From contig JALSRM010000037.1 of NCBI GenBank assembly GCA_026984775.1, positions 113,604-176,410 on the forward strand: a stretch of 62,807 bases of DNA, written 5' to 3'. Below are positions 47,352 through 56,209 of the stretch, in pieces. Both the position numbers and the translations under genes were made by a program. The notes beneath the pieces were generated by a model that was not told where the DNA came from, made no database searches, and was given only the letters and a program-made list of their open reading frames with translations. Positions within the stretch are counted from its first letter, which is position 1. Each line of letters opens with the position of its first letter. This DNA is from Gammaproteobacteria bacterium. Lineage in GTDB: Bacteria; Pseudomonadota; Gammaproteobacteria; CAJXQU01.

Positions 47352-48920
47352 TCAGTGTTCTCGGGTCGCATGGAATTCGATCTCTGGCCAGCGTTCAATG
47401 GCAAGGTCAAGATTGACACGCGTTGGAGCAAGATAGGTCAGGTTTTCTCCGCCATCCAGTGCAAGGTAATCAAAGGCTTTGGTTTTGAATTTCTGCAAAA
47501 CGGTATCATTGCTACACGTGACCCAGCGAGCGGTTGCCACTTGCACATTATCAAATGCACACTCGACGTTATATTCATTTTTCAGGCGCCAGGCAACAAC
47601 ATCGAATTGGAGAACACCAACAGCACCAAGAATCAGATCATTGTTATTCAGGGGTCTAAATACCTGGGTGGCGCCCTCCTCGCTCAACTGAATCAATCCT
47701 TTCAATAACGCTTTCATTTTCATCGGATCCTTGAGAAGGACTCGCCTGAAAAGTTCGGGTGCGAAATGGGGAATACCGGTAAATTTAAGATCTTCACCTT
47801 CGGTGAAGGTATCACCGATCTGGATAGTACCGTGATTATGAATACCAATGATATCACCCGCCCAAGCATTATCGGCTTGTTCACGCGCTCCTGCCATAAA
47901 TGTCAAAACGTTGGATAGCTGTACCTCCTTGTCAATCCTTACATGTTTGGACTTCATGCCTTTTCTAAATTGGCCCGAGCAGATCCGCAGAAAGGCAATT
48001 CGATCCCGATGTGCAGGATCCATATTTGCTTGTATCTTGAAAACGAATCCCGAAAACTTGGGTTCGTCAGGCTCAACAATTCGGCTTACAGCCTGACGAT
48101 GAACAGGGGCAGGAGCATGTTCGACAAAACAGTCAAGCATCTCCTCAAGACCAAAATTGTTCAGTGCGGTACCAAAATAGACTGGAGTTTGTTTGCCAGA
48201 GAGAAAATCTTCCTTGCTGAAACCATGGCCTGCTCCTTCGATAAGCTCGATGCTTTCACACAGATCCTCATGCAGGCCATTGATGCTCTCGATCAACTCC
48301 TGATTCTGCAAGCCTTCAATATATTCAGCTTCCTTGCTGGTAGGTTGATACAGGCGAGTCCTGTCCTGTTTGATCTGATAGATACCTTTGAATTGCTTGC
48401 CCGAGCCAATTGGCCAGGTGACGGGCGCACACTGGATTTTCAGAACGCTTTCCACTTCATCAAGCAGGTCCAATGGATCCTTGCTGTCACGATCGAGTTT
48501 GTTGATGAACGTGATGATCGGTGTATCTCTAAGGCGGCAGACTTCCATCAGCTTGATGGTGCGTTCTTCAACGCCTTTGGCAGCATCGATCACCATGAGT
48601 GCGGCATCTACAGCCGTCAGGACGCGGTAAGTATCTTCTGAGAAATCAGCATGGCCTGGTGTATCCAGCAGGTTGATGATGCAGTTCTTATAGGGAAACT
48701 GCATGACTGATGACGTAACGGAAATACCACGTTGTTTCTCGATCTCCATCCAGTCAGAGGTGGCATGGCGTGAACTCTTACGCGCTTTGACCGTCCCGGC
48801 TACCTGAATGGCCCCGCCAAGCAACAACAGTTTTTCGGTAACCGTGGTTTTTCCTGCATCCGGGTGCGAGATAATCGCAAAGGTACGCCGCTTTTCAATA
48901 TCGGTTTTCAGATCAGACAT
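47352..48920 (-). CDS. prfC: Peptide chain release factor 3
   Basis: RF3 is the GTPase that removes RF1/RF2 from the ribosome after termination. The 522-residue protein has G1 [12 protein letters not shown] near residue 18, the [21 protein letters not shown] segment (G2) near residue 55, [14 protein letters not shown] (G3) near residue 88 and [17 protein letters not shown] (G4) near residue 142. The family domain II/III pattern follows. It is the last gene of moaD-moaE-pdxJ-acpS-prfC, 22 bases after acpS. Confidence 0.96.
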   Translation of the reverse strand: MSDLKTDIEKRRTFAIISHPDAGKTTVTEKLLLLGGAIQVAGTVKARKSSRHATSDWMEIEKQRGISVTSSVMQFPYKNCIINLLDTPGHADFSEDTYRVLTAVDAALMVIDAAKGVEERTIKLMEVCRLRDTPIITFINKLDRDSKDPLDLLDEVESVLKIQCAPVTWPIGSGKQFKGIYQIKQDRTRLYQPTSKEAEYIEGLQNQELIESINGLHEDLCESIELIEGAGHGFSKEDFLSGKQTPVYFGTALNNFGLEEMLDCFVEHAPAPVHRQAVSRIVEPDEPKFSGFVFKIQANMDPAHRDRIAFLRICSGQFRKGMKSKHVRIDKEVQLSNVLTFMAGAREQADNAWAGDIIGIHNHGTIQIGDTFTEGEDLKFTGIPHFAPELFRRVLLKDPMKMKALLKGLIQLSEEGATQVFRPLNNNDLILGAVGVLQFDVVAWRLKNEYNVECAFDNVQVATARWVTCSNDTVLQKFKTKAFDYLALDGGENLTYLAPTRVNLDLAIERWPEIEFHATREH

Positions 48921-48942
48921 GGGTAGTTTCAGGGTTCAAGAA

Positions 48943-49338
48943 TCAGTGGTTATGACGGATCCGGCCTTCCAGTGTGACAAAAGCTATTGCGTTGTCTTTC
49001 TCGTCAGACAAGCTCAGATGGCAATGCCGGATATTAAGTTTCTCGGCTTCGTACTTGGCCTGATCAGTAAGAATAAGGACAGGTCGCCCAATTTCATTGT
49101 GATCAACCCGGATCTGTTTGAATGTAATTCCGTTACGGAGTCCGGTCCCCAGTGCCTTGGCGAAAGCTTCTTTGGCAGCAAACCGTTTGGCGAGAAATCC
49201 GGCCTTGTCAGGGGAGGAATGGTATTCTTTGAGCTCACTGTCGGCCAGAATTTTTTCTGCCAGTTTATCACCAGAGCCATCAATACTTTCCTGTATTCGT
49301 GCTATCTGAACGATATCGACACCAATTCCAAAAATCAT
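48943..49338 (-). CDS. acpS: Holo-[acyl-carrier-protein] synthase
   Basis: AcpS transfers phosphopantetheine from CoA to ACP. The 131-residue protein has the magnesium motif [12 protein letters not shown] at residues 4-15 and the [16 protein letters not shown] motif near residue 52. It ends with [17 protein letters not shown]. It overlaps pdxJ by four bases; the pdxJ-acpS pair is standard in gammaproteobacteria. Its substrate AcpP is encoded at 34804-35040. Confidence 0.95.
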   Translation of the reverse strand: MIFGIGVDIVQIARIQESIDGSGDKLAEKILADSELKEYHSSPDKAGFLAKRFAAKEAFAKALGTGLRNGITFKQIRVDHNEIGRPVLILTDQAKYEAEKLNIRHCHLSLSDEKDNAIAFVTLEGRIRHNH

Positions 49339-50069
49339 AGTCTTGCCTCTCGCATCAGTCGCTTCATTTCCCTGACGGCTTCTGTCAAGCCAGTGAACAG
49401 TGCCCGAGCGATGATGGCATGTCCTATGTTCAGTTCGTTTATCTGTGGTATTGTCGCAATAACTTCAACGTTATGATAATTGAGGCCGTGGCCCGCATTT
49501 ACGATCAATCCGGCTGCAACACCCTGCTCGGCAGCAAGGATAATCCGTTTCAGTTCCTCAATACTCCCTTCTCTTTCCGAGCAATCAGCATAGTGCCCTG
49601 TGTGGATCTCTATTGCTGGAGCTCCTAATTCTGCTGCCATGTCGATCTGCCTTGGATCGGCATCAATGAACAGTGACACTTCGATTCCTGCATCGGAAAG
49701 TCGTTTACAGGCTTCACGTATTTTCTTGCGATGAGTAATCACATCAAGGCCGCCTTCCGTAGTCAGTTCTTCACGTTTTTCCGGGACTAGGCAGCAATGG
49801 GCTGGCCGGATTCGCTCAGCTATAGCGATCATTTCATCCGTGGCGGCCATTTCAAGATTCATACGTGTCTGCAGGACTTCACTGAGAAGCTCAACATCCC
49901 GATCTTGAATATGACGGCGATCCTCCCTGAGATGCACCGTAATACCATCAGCACCGGCCTCTTCTGCCATGATCGCAGCCTGGACGGGATCAGGATAACG
50001 TGTTCCACGAGCCTGTCTTACCGTCGCAATATGGTCTATATTGACACCAAGAAAGATGGGGTTTGGCAT
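49335..50069 (-). CDS. pdxJ: Pyridoxine 5'-phosphate synthase
   Basis: PdxJ makes pyridoxine 5'-phosphate from 1-deoxyxylulose 5-phosphate and 3-amino-2-oxopropyl phosphate. The protein of about 244 residues starts [20 protein letters not shown]. It has [21 protein letters not shown] near residue 38, FIDADP near residue 133, the EIHTGHYA segment near residue 150 and [11 protein letters not shown] near residue 189. The ATG at 50069 fits the family start; the ATG at 50135 would run into moaE. It precedes acpS with a four-base overlap. Confidence 0.95.
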   Translation of the reverse strand: MPNPIFLGVNIDHIATVRQARGTRYPDPVQAAIMAEEAGADGITVHLREDRRHIQDRDVELLSEVLQTRMNLEMAATDEMIAIAERIRPAHCCLVPEKREELTTEGGLDVITHRKKIREACKRLSDAGIEVSLFIDADPRQIDMAAELGAPAIEIHTGHYADCSEREGSIEELKRIILAAEQGVAAGLIVNAGHGLNYHNVEVIATIPQINELNIGHAIIARALFTGLTEAVREMKRLMREARL

Positions 50070-50107
50070 AAAAACGTGATCAGCTTTGAATAAACACGCT
50101 ATTGTAC

Positions 50108-50539
50108 TCAGTATGGTGTGTTCTTTTCTACCCAACGAGCACCTTTGTTTGTCTTTTCTTTCTTCCAGAAAGGTGCAGTATGTTTAAGATCCTCGATCAT
50201 GAACCTACAAGCCTCAAATGCCTCCTTCCGATGAGCAGACCATGCAGCAACAAGGACAATCGGGTCATTGGGAGATAAATCCCCCGTTCTGTGTATGATG
50301 AGGGCATCTACCAGGTTCCATCGATCAATTGCATCCAGACAGATTTGTTCCAAGTGTTTTTCGGTCATTCCTGGATAATGTTCCAGCGTCATCCCTCGAA
50401 CTTCATTTTCTTCATTGAAATCCCGCATGGTTCCAACAAACACTGCTGTGCCGCCATAGCAACCAGATTTGAGTGTTTGTTGGTACTCTGACAGTATCTG
50501 CCATGGGGCAAAGGGCTTGTCTATAATGGCTATTTTCAT
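50108..50539 (-). CDS. moaE: Molybdopterin synthase catalytic subunit
   Basis: MoaE, with thiocarboxylated MoaD, converts precursor Z to molybdopterin. The 143-residue protein has [21 protein letters not shown] near residue 30, [10 protein letters not shown] near residue 53, [22 protein letters not shown] near residue 86 and the catalytic lysines in APFWKKE near residue 122. It starts two bases after moaD. Confidence 0.95.
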   Translation of the reverse strand: MKIAIIDKPFAPWQILSEYQQTLKSGCYGGTAVFVGTMRDFNEENEVRGMTLEHYPGMTEKHLEQICLDAIDRWNLVDALIIHRTGDLSPNDPIVLVAAWSAHRKEAFEACRFMIEDLKHTAPFWKKEKTNKGARWVEKNTPY

Positions 50540-50541
50540 GA

Positions 50542-50775
50542 CTATCCACCAGTAACAGGGGGGAAAAAGGCAACTTCATCATTGTCTGATACGTGATCAT
50601 CATACCTTGCGTATTCCATATTGATGGCGATGAGAATCTTTGCTGGTATTTCCCTGTTACCCGTTACCTGTTCCCAGATCTCTTCTACCGTGAGCCTGTC
50701 TTTAGACTCAACCAAGACCTCGCGCATGCCGAGTTGCTCACTGAGACTTGCGAAAAACTTTACCGTGATTGCCAT
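50542..50775 (-). CDS. moaD: Molybdopterin synthase sulfur carrier subunit
   Basis: MoaD carries sulfur on its C-terminal glycine. The 77-residue beta-grasp protein starts AITVKFFASLSEQLGM and ends VAFFPPVTGG. It is immediately upstream of moaE and divergent from moaC (44 bases between starts). It is the canonical copy; a second MoaD-like protein accompanies the AOR gene at 12777-13049. Confidence 0.94.
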   Translation of the reverse strand: MAITVKFFASLSEQLGMREVLVESKDRLTVEEIWEQVTGNREIPAKILIAINMEYARYDDHVSDNDEVAFFPPVTGG

Positions 50776-50819
50776 AAATTTGAATTATAATCCATTTTCG
50801 GACATCAAAGGTTTTTTAT

Positions 50820-51305
50820 ATGAGCAAGTTCACACACTTCAATTCCGCCGGGGAAGCACATATGGTCGATGTCGCAGACAAGGCGATAACACATCGGGTT
50901 GCGAAAACACGTGGGCGTATCCTTATGAAACCAGAGACACTTGATCTAATCCTGCATGGAGAAAATAAAAAAGGAGATGTACTCGGGATCGCCCGTATTG
51001 CTGGCATCATGGCGGCTAAAAAGACAGCAGATCTCATCCCTCTTTGCCACCCTCTGTCGATTACTCATATTCAGGTCGATCTAAATCCAACTAAAGACGA
51101 ACCCGCGATTGAATGTATTACGACAGTAGAAACTGACGGGAAAACCGGTGTAGAGATGGAAGCATTGACAGCGACACAGATTGCCTTGCTGACGATTTAT
51201 GACATGTGTAAGGCGGTCGATCGCGGAATGGTGATCAAGGATGTTTGTCTTCTCGAAAAATCGGGCGGAAAATCCGGACACTGGTTACGTGAAGATCAGG
51301 ACTGA
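50820..51305 (+). CDS. moaC: Cyclic pyranopterin monophosphate synthase
   Basis: MoaC forms cyclic pyranopterin monophosphate in molybdenum cofactor synthesis, downstream of MoaA. The 161-residue protein has [14 protein letters not shown] near residue 15, [28 protein letters not shown] near residue 52, [12 protein letters not shown] near residue 105 and [13 protein letters not shown] at the C-terminus. A TATAAT at 50786-50791 could be its -10 element, but no good -35 is visible. Its stop overlaps the permease start by one base. Confidence 0.97.
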   Translation: MSKFTHFNSAGEAHMVDVADKAITHRVAKTRGRILMKPETLDLILHGENKKGDVLGIARIAGIMAAKKTADLIPLCHPLSITHIQVDLNPTKDEPAIECITTVETDGKTGVEMEALTATQIALLTIYDMCKAVDRGMVIKDVCLLEKSGGKSGHWLREDQD

Positions 51306-51979
51306 TGGATATTCTTGATCATCTGATTACACTGCCATGGCTCCTGATAGGCCACCTATTCTTCTGGCCTATACTCATATTTGCAGGATTGACAGCACCC
51401 TGGAACAAGGTTTCGGGCAGGATGAAACATATATGGCCTGGTCTCTGTGCTGGCTTGCTCATCATGTGGCAACTGAAAGCAGGACTCGCCCAAGGTATTT
51501 CCATTCATCTTCTCGGTGCCACATTGATGACAGTTCTTTTCGGAAGACAACTTGCGATCGTTGGAATGAGCGTTGTGTTGGTCGGAACCTCACTCATCAT
51601 GACATTCAATGGCTACGATAGCTGGCTGGCGTTGGGCCTGAACGGGATAATCTCCATCCTGCTGCCTGTCTATATCAGTTATCAGATCGTGCGGCTGGTC
51701 TTTCTCTACCTGCCACACAACTTCTTTATCTATATCTTTCTGTCAGGCTTTGCCAATGCCATGTTTACGACGGGAGTGGTGGGGGTTACAAGTACTGTGA
51801 TACTTCTTATGACCTCAACAATGGACAGTAACTTTTTGCTTCACAACTACCTGCCAGCCTACCTGTTGATAATCTTTCCAGAGGCTTTTATCACAGGCGG
51901 GGTGTTGACACTCTTTGTTGTTTACAAGCCGCAATGGGTTCTGTCTTTTGACGATGACCTCTACCTGAAAAAGTCCTGA
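51305..51979 (+). CDS. CbiM-like energy-coupling-factor-type permease
   Basis: The 224-residue protein has about six to seven hydrophobic helices and resembles the CbiM/NikM-type substrate-binding membrane component of ECF transporters, with a GLTAPWNKV segment after the first helix. It is translationally coupled to moaC (TGATG). No ATPase or EcfT partner is adjacent. Such orphan S-type components have been proposed to work with distant ECF modules or alone. The transported substrate is unknown; a metal such as cobalt or nickel is the family default, and the moaC link is suggestive only. Confidence 0.65.
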   Translation: MDILDHLITLPWLLIGHLFFWPILIFAGLTAPWNKVSGRMKHIWPGLCAGLLIMWQLKAGLAQGISIHLLGATLMTVLFGRQLAIVGMSVVLVGTSLIMTFNGYDSWLALGLNGIISILLPVYISYQIVRLVFLYLPHNFFIYIFLSGFANAMFTTGVVGVTSTVILLMTSTMDSNFLLHNYLPAYLLIIFPEAFITGGVLTLFVVYKPQWVLSFDDDLYLKKS

Positions 51980-52163
51980 TCAAATAGCACATATAAGGTT
52001 ATCCAAGCCACTGGAAATTCATTGCTGAATTATTTTTCGGGAGGAAACATTCAAAAAACTGAAGTTACAACTTGTCAGAGGATACAAAACGAAATGTGCA
52101 ATTTCGCATGATGTGACCGATCCTAGAATAAGTTTCAAGTAATTTAGATATTGGCTTGATAGA

Positions 52164-52436
52164 TCAGGCTTTTCTAAACCGGATGTGTCCTCGCCGGTAT
52201 TGAGCAAGTGCGCGTTTGGCTGCCGGAATACCAAAATCGAGAGCCAGTTGATAACAATGCATGAGCTCTTGAGCATCACAATTTTCAAGAGAAAACGTGC
52301 CCAAGTTAAGGAAGTGAGACAGGTTTTCGTGCATTGCGTCGTTTGAATATTGATCGAAACCTGAGCGGCAGGAGGTCGTTTCAGCGTCATTCTGAGCGGA
52401 TAACAACTCAGAAACAATATCATAAGAAATACTCAC
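52164..52436 (-). CDS. Small hypothetical protein
   Basis: I do not recognise this 90-residue protein. It starts with GTG at 52436, with AGAGAGG nine bases upstream. The last 35 residues (LMHCYQLALDFGIPAAKRALAQYRRG) are helical and faintly resemble a Sel1/TPR-type repeat. There is no signal peptide or membrane segment. It is isolated between the permease and cpdA on the opposite strand. It could be a chance frame, but the ribosome-binding site and composition favour a real gene. Confidence 0.4.
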   Translation of the reverse strand: MSISYDIVSELLSAQNDAETTSCRSGFDQYSNDAMHENLSHFLNLGTFSLENCDAQELMHCYQLALDFGIPAAKRALAQYRRGHIRFRKA

Positions 52437-52496
52437 TCACCGCATCCTCTCTGTTGGATTATTATTGTAGATGAAGAATATCGCACACAAGTTAAT

Positions 52497-52520
52497 GTGG
52501 TCAAGGGTATACCCGACCAC
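52497..52520. repeat. Nested inverted repeat upstream of cpdA
   Basis: GTGGTC (52497-52502) and GACCAC (52515-52520) enclose the perfect 10-base palindrome GGGTATACCC (52505-52514). It lies 108 bases upstream of the cpdA start codon, in the divergent region with the small hypothetical gene. It could be an operator. Confidence 0.45.
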
Positions 52521-52627
52521 AAGATACAGTGGATTGACCCTGCTTTCAGACTGTATATCCTGTGGATGAGAATTATCCGAAATAAATTTGTATCAAACTT
52601 ACATAAACTTATCCCGACTAGATAACA

Positions 52628-53410
52628 ATGAACATTAATCCACGCAAAACGGCCGTGCATGTACTCATTCAGATTACTGATTTACACATTTTCACAAATC
52701 CTGATGATGAATTTGATGGTGTGAACACTGCCAATTCCCTGAAAGAAGTGCTGAGATCAGTAGAAGAAGAATTTCCCGAATTTGATCTCATGATTGTTAC
52801 TGGCGATCTAGTCCAGGATAGGGAGCAAAAGGCCTATGAGAATATGCTAAAACTAATGGGTTCCGTGACAACCGCCCCTGTCTATTATCTGCCTGGCAAC
52901 CATGATGATCCTGAACTGATGGAGTTTCTGCTGAGAGATCAGTTTAAACCACAAATCGATGAGCTTGATAACTGGGTAATTTTCTGTCTGAATTCATACA
53001 AAGCGGGAACGCATGGAGGCTTTCTGAAACAACGGGAGCTCGCCTGGTTGAAAGATGCTTTGAGCCATTCTAAAGACAGACACGCCTTGATCTGCCTCCA
53101 CCACCATCCTGTGTCAATAGGCAGTCCCTGGATGGACAGTATGATGTTGGAAAACCCGGAAGATTTTTTCAATGTTGTGGACCAGTTTAGCCACATCAAA
53201 GGAATTGTCTGGGGGCATATACATCAAGAGTTTACCGCTACCCGGAATGGGGTCCAGATGTTGGGCTCGCCTTCTACCTGTGCCCAGTTTCTACCTGCAG
53301 CCAAGCAATTTGCCATGGACGTCAAACGCCCGGGTTACCGCTGGTTGGAGCTGCATGCTGATGGCCATCTGGAAACAGGGATCCGACGAATAGTTCAGGA
53401 CGTTACCTGA
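52628..53410 (+). CDS. cpdA: 3',5'-cyclic AMP phosphodiesterase CpdA
   Basis: CpdA hydrolyses cAMP and so damps CRP signalling. The 260-residue class III calcineurin-like phosphoesterase has the five metal motifs: ITDLHIF near residue 16, TGDLVQD near residue 58, LPGNHDD near residue 92, the HHHPVSIG segment near residue 157, and WGHIHQEF near residue 195. It is likely a single gene. It overlaps the convergent tsaB by 16 bases. Confidence 0.9.
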   Translation: MNINPRKTAVHVLIQITDLHIFTNPDDEFDGVNTANSLKEVLRSVEEEFPEFDLMIVTGDLVQDREQKAYENMLKLMGSVTTAPVYYLPGNHDDPELMEFLLRDQFKPQIDELDNWVIFCLNSYKAGTHGGFLKQRELAWLKDALSHSKDRHALICLHHHPVSIGSPWMDSMMLENPEDFFNVVDQFSHIKGIVWGHIHQEFTATRNGVQMLGSPSTCAQFLPAAKQFAMDVKRPGYRWLELHADGHLETGIRRIVQDVT

Positions 53411-54060
53411 TCCCGAAGATAAACCGGGCTGATTCGGTCAGCACTGACAATCTCCCCTTGATCAAACTGTTGTTTGGCCAATGGGACAATATCCATGGCA
53501 TTTGGATAGCGATCGGGCTCGATCGAATTGACAAAATCTGCCAGATGTTGTTCCAGTATGGGTGCATGATTTTTCCAGCCAGAGGCTGTTACCGTCCAAT
53601 CTCCATCAACAAGAGGTACCTCATCCGGTTTGCAGATACCCTCTTCCAGTACACGTTTCATGCCACCGTCTTCACGAAGAAAATAGCCCCAATAGACCTC
53701 ATTCATACGTGCATCGATCAGACTGAGAATTTTCCTGGAATGTTTCTCTCGCCAACACCCTTGGGCCATGGCTGCCAGCGTAGATATCTGCGCTACCGGC
53801 AGATCGCTTGCCAATGCCATTCCCTGAACTAGCCCTGTTCCTATCCTTATTCCAGTAAAGGCACCTGGTCCACGTCCATATGCCAGCAGGTCCAGTTGAA
53901 CAAGATGAAGACCTGCCTCACTCATCAGTTCATCGATCATGGGCAGGATCAGTTCTGTGTGCCGCCTGGGTGCCAACTCAAAGCGGTGGATGACTGTATC
54001 ACCAATTCCAATCGCTGCTGAGCAAGCTTCGGTTGACGTTTCGATGGCTAAAATTTTCAT
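53395..54060 (-). CDS. tsaB: tRNA threonylcarbamoyladenosine biosynthesis protein TsaB
   Basis: TsaB is the partner of TsaD in making t6A37 of tRNA. The 221-residue protein starts MKILAIETSTEACSAAIG and has RHTELILPMIDELMSEAG near residue 33 and YGRGPGAFTGIRIGTGLVQGMA near residue 61. The SLIDARMNEVYWGYF segment lies near residue 115. It lacks the metal site of TsaD, as expected. Single gene, divergent from lolC. Confidence 0.93.
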   Translation of the reverse strand: MKILAIETSTEACSAAIGIGDTVIHRFELAPRRHTELILPMIDELMSEAGLHLVQLDLLAYGRGPGAFTGIRIGTGLVQGMALASDLPVAQISTLAAMAQGCWREKHSRKILSLIDARMNEVYWGYFLREDGGMKRVLEEGICKPDEVPLVDGDWTVTASGWKNHAPILEQHLADFVNSIEPDRYPNAMDIVPLAKQQFDQGEIVSADRISPVYLRDQVTS

Positions 54061-54150
54061 GGTGGAGACTATAGAGAAAAACTGAGACGGTGTCGCGTTT
54101 TTTTCAAAAAAGAAAAATAATCAGTAGTAGTTGGGTTATAATGATCTGAT

Positions 54151-55398
54151 ATGTTTCGACCAATAGAATTTAGCATTGGCCTGCGCTATACGCGGGCCAA
54201 ACGCCGCAATCATTTTATCTCGTTTATTTCACTCTCTTCCATGCTGGGCGTTGCCATTGGTGTAATGGCCCTCATTGTTGTGCTCTCGGTAATGAATGGT
54301 TTTGAGAATGAATTGAGAGACCGGATTCTTGGGATGACCTCGCATGCTACTGTAGTACAACCTGGTCAACCACTCCGAAATTGGGAACAACTGGATGAGA
54401 TTCTTAAACATCAGCCCCACGTTCTCGGTGTTGCCCCTTTTATACGAACACAGGCGATGTTGACGAATGGCGGTAATGTTCAGGGAACATTGATCAGAGG
54501 TATTCTTCCTGAAAAGGAACCCGAAGTTTCTGTTGTTGGAGAAAAATTGGTACAGGGGAAATTAAACGACCTTAAGCCAGGAAGTTATAATATTCTGCTT
54601 GGTTACGCTCTGGCTAATGCCTTACGAGTGAGTGTGGGAGACAAAGTCACCATCGTTGCACCACAGCCAAATTCTACACCCGCGGGAATAGTCCCTCGGC
54701 TCAAGCGATTTAATGTCGCTGGAATCTTCAAGATTGGTATGAATGAATACGATTCAGCACTCGCAATCATACATCTCGAGGATGCAAAAAAACTTTTCAG
54801 AATAAAAGACGGTGTCAGCGGGATCAGATTAAGATTGGATGACATGTTTAACGCACCTGCCATCAGTCGCCAAATCGTCAGGCAGTTACCTGGGAACTAC
54901 GGCGTCATTGATTGGACTCAATATCACAGTAATTTCTTCAAGGCACTAAAGCTGGAACAGACCGTAATGGCAGTTATTTTGACACTGATCGTTGCTGTGG
55001 CTGCTTTCAATATTGTTTCTACTCTGGTCATGGTTGTTACAGACAAACAGGCGGATGTGGCTATCCTTCGGACACTGGGAATGACGCCAGGCAGCATTAT
55101 GTGGATATTTATCGTCCAGGGGGTCGTCATTGGGATGATAGGAACGATTTTGGGAATCATCGGAGGGGTCTTACTGGCCCTCAATGTTGAACGAATCGTG
55201 CCATGGATCGAGGAAAGATTTCATACTGAATTTATGCCGGAAAACGTTTATGTAATCAGTGGCGTCCCCTCAGAGTTGCAGTGGAATGAGGTCATCAATA
55301 TCGGGCTTGTTGCGTTTATTCTGTGCTTGCTGGCCACCCTCTATCCAGCTTGGAGAGCCGCTAAAACTCAGCCTGCGGAGGCCCTGAGATATGATTGA
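54151..55398 (+). CDS. lolC: Lipoprotein-releasing ABC permease LolC/LolF
   Basis: This inner-membrane permease extracts outer-membrane lipoproteins and passes them to LolA. The 415-residue protein has four transmembrane helices (residues about 28-50, 270-295, 315-345, 380-402) and a large periplasmic domain. That domain has the segment [16 protein letters not shown], in the position of the LolC Hook loop that binds LolA. Only one permease and one ATPase are present here, with no lolE next to them. It may therefore be a LolF-type protein acting as a homodimer. It overlaps lolD by eight bases. Confidence 0.88.
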   Translation: MFRPIEFSIGLRYTRAKRRNHFISFISLSSMLGVAIGVMALIVVLSVMNGFENELRDRILGMTSHATVVQPGQPLRNWEQLDEILKHQPHVLGVAPFIRTQAMLTNGGNVQGTLIRGILPEKEPEVSVVGEKLVQGKLNDLKPGSYNILLGYALANALRVSVGDKVTIVAPQPNSTPAGIVPRLKRFNVAGIFKIGMNEYDSALAIIHLEDAKKLFRIKDGVSGIRLRLDDMFNAPAISRQIVRQLPGNYGVIDWTQYHSNFFKALKLEQTVMAVILTLIVAVAAFNIVSTLVMVVTDKQADVAILRTLGMTPGSIMWIFIVQGVVIGMIGTILGIIGGVLLALNVERIVPWIEERFHTEFMPENVYVISGVPSELQWNEVINIGLVAFILCLLATLYPAWRAAKTQPAEALRYD

Positions 55399-56071
55399 CC
55401 ACTTGCTGGCCTGCCGTGGTCTAACCATGACCTTTAACGAAGGTGGATTACATGTTGATGTCCTTAAAGGCATTGATCTTGAGGTCCATGCAGGGGAAAG
55501 TGTGGCAATTACTGGTGCGTCAGGATCTGGTAAGAGCACATTAATGCATCTGCTAGGAGGATTGGATCTGCCTACATCTGGGGAAGTGATTGTTGATGGG
55601 CAAAGAATGCATGAATTGAGCGAATCCAAAAGAGGTAAATTACGCAACCGGAGCTTGGGATTTGTCTATCAGTTTCATCATCTCCTGCCTGAATTTACCG
55701 CTGAGGAAAACGTGGCGATGCCGCTACTGATCAGAGGCGAAAGTATCAAGGAATCCTCAGGTTATGCACGTGCTATTCTGAAAAGTGTTGGACTCGAAAA
55801 AAGGCTTAATCACAAACCAGGAGAACTTTCAGGAGGTGAACGTCAGCGTGCTGCCATTGCAAGAGCGCTGATCACAAAACCGAAATGCCTGTTGGCAGAT
55901 GAACCTACGGGAAATCTTGATCGCAAGACGGCGAATCAGGTCTTTGACTTGATGATAGAACTGCAACGCTCCATGAATTCTGCACTATTGATCGTAACCC
56001 ACGATACAGAGCTTGCAAAACGTATGGACAGGGTATTGAAACTTGAGGATGGCGTTCTCAAAAAACCGTAA
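55391..56071 (+). CDS. lolD: Lipoprotein-releasing ABC ATPase LolD
   Basis: LolD powers release of lipoproteins from the inner membrane. The 226-residue ATPase has Walker [10 protein letters not shown] near residue 43, Q-loop [21 protein letters not shown] near residue 94, signature [15 protein letters not shown] near residue 150 and Walker [12 protein letters not shown] near residue 170. The H-loop is in IVTHD near residue 203. The [10 protein letters not shown] segment is typical of LolD. It overlaps the permease gene by eight bases. Confidence 0.95.
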   Translation: MIDHLLACRGLTMTFNEGGLHVDVLKGIDLEVHAGESVAITGASGSGKSTLMHLLGGLDLPTSGEVIVDGQRMHELSESKRGKLRNRSLGFVYQFHHLLPEFTAEENVAMPLLIRGESIKESSGYARAILKSVGLEKRLNHKPGELSGGERQRAAIARALITKPKCLLADEPTGNLDRKTANQVFDLMIELQRSMNSALLIVTHDTELAKRMDRVLKLEDGVLKKP

Positions 56072-56128
56072 GCCAGACATGGAAAATGCAAGACTCACAC
56101 ACTGTCAGCTATCAGCTGATCATGATCG

Positions 56129-56153
56129 ACCCATAGCACACGGGTTATTTTTT
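56129..56153 (+). terminator. Weak terminator after lolD
   Basis: ACCC (56129-56132) and GGGT (56142-56145) form a short stem with a 9-base loop, followed by TATTTTTT. A second small hairpin, TCAGCT-ATC-AGCTGA, lies at 56105-56119. Confidence 0.45.
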
Positions 56154-56209
56154 GATTAATGGGCAGTATGATGAGGTAAGTTTACCGATATGATCCCTCT
56201 CATATTCCC

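Noticed and set aside
47943-48641. Long antisense frame (232 codons) inside prfC
   Set aside because: The prfC frame on the other strand has every RF3 motif; the antisense product resembles no family.
52019-52423. 134-codon minus-strand frame overlapping the small hypothetical gene
   Set aside because: Its composition is cysteine/leucine/serine-rich without pattern and it lacks a ribosome-binding site; the overlapping 90-codon frame is more protein-like.
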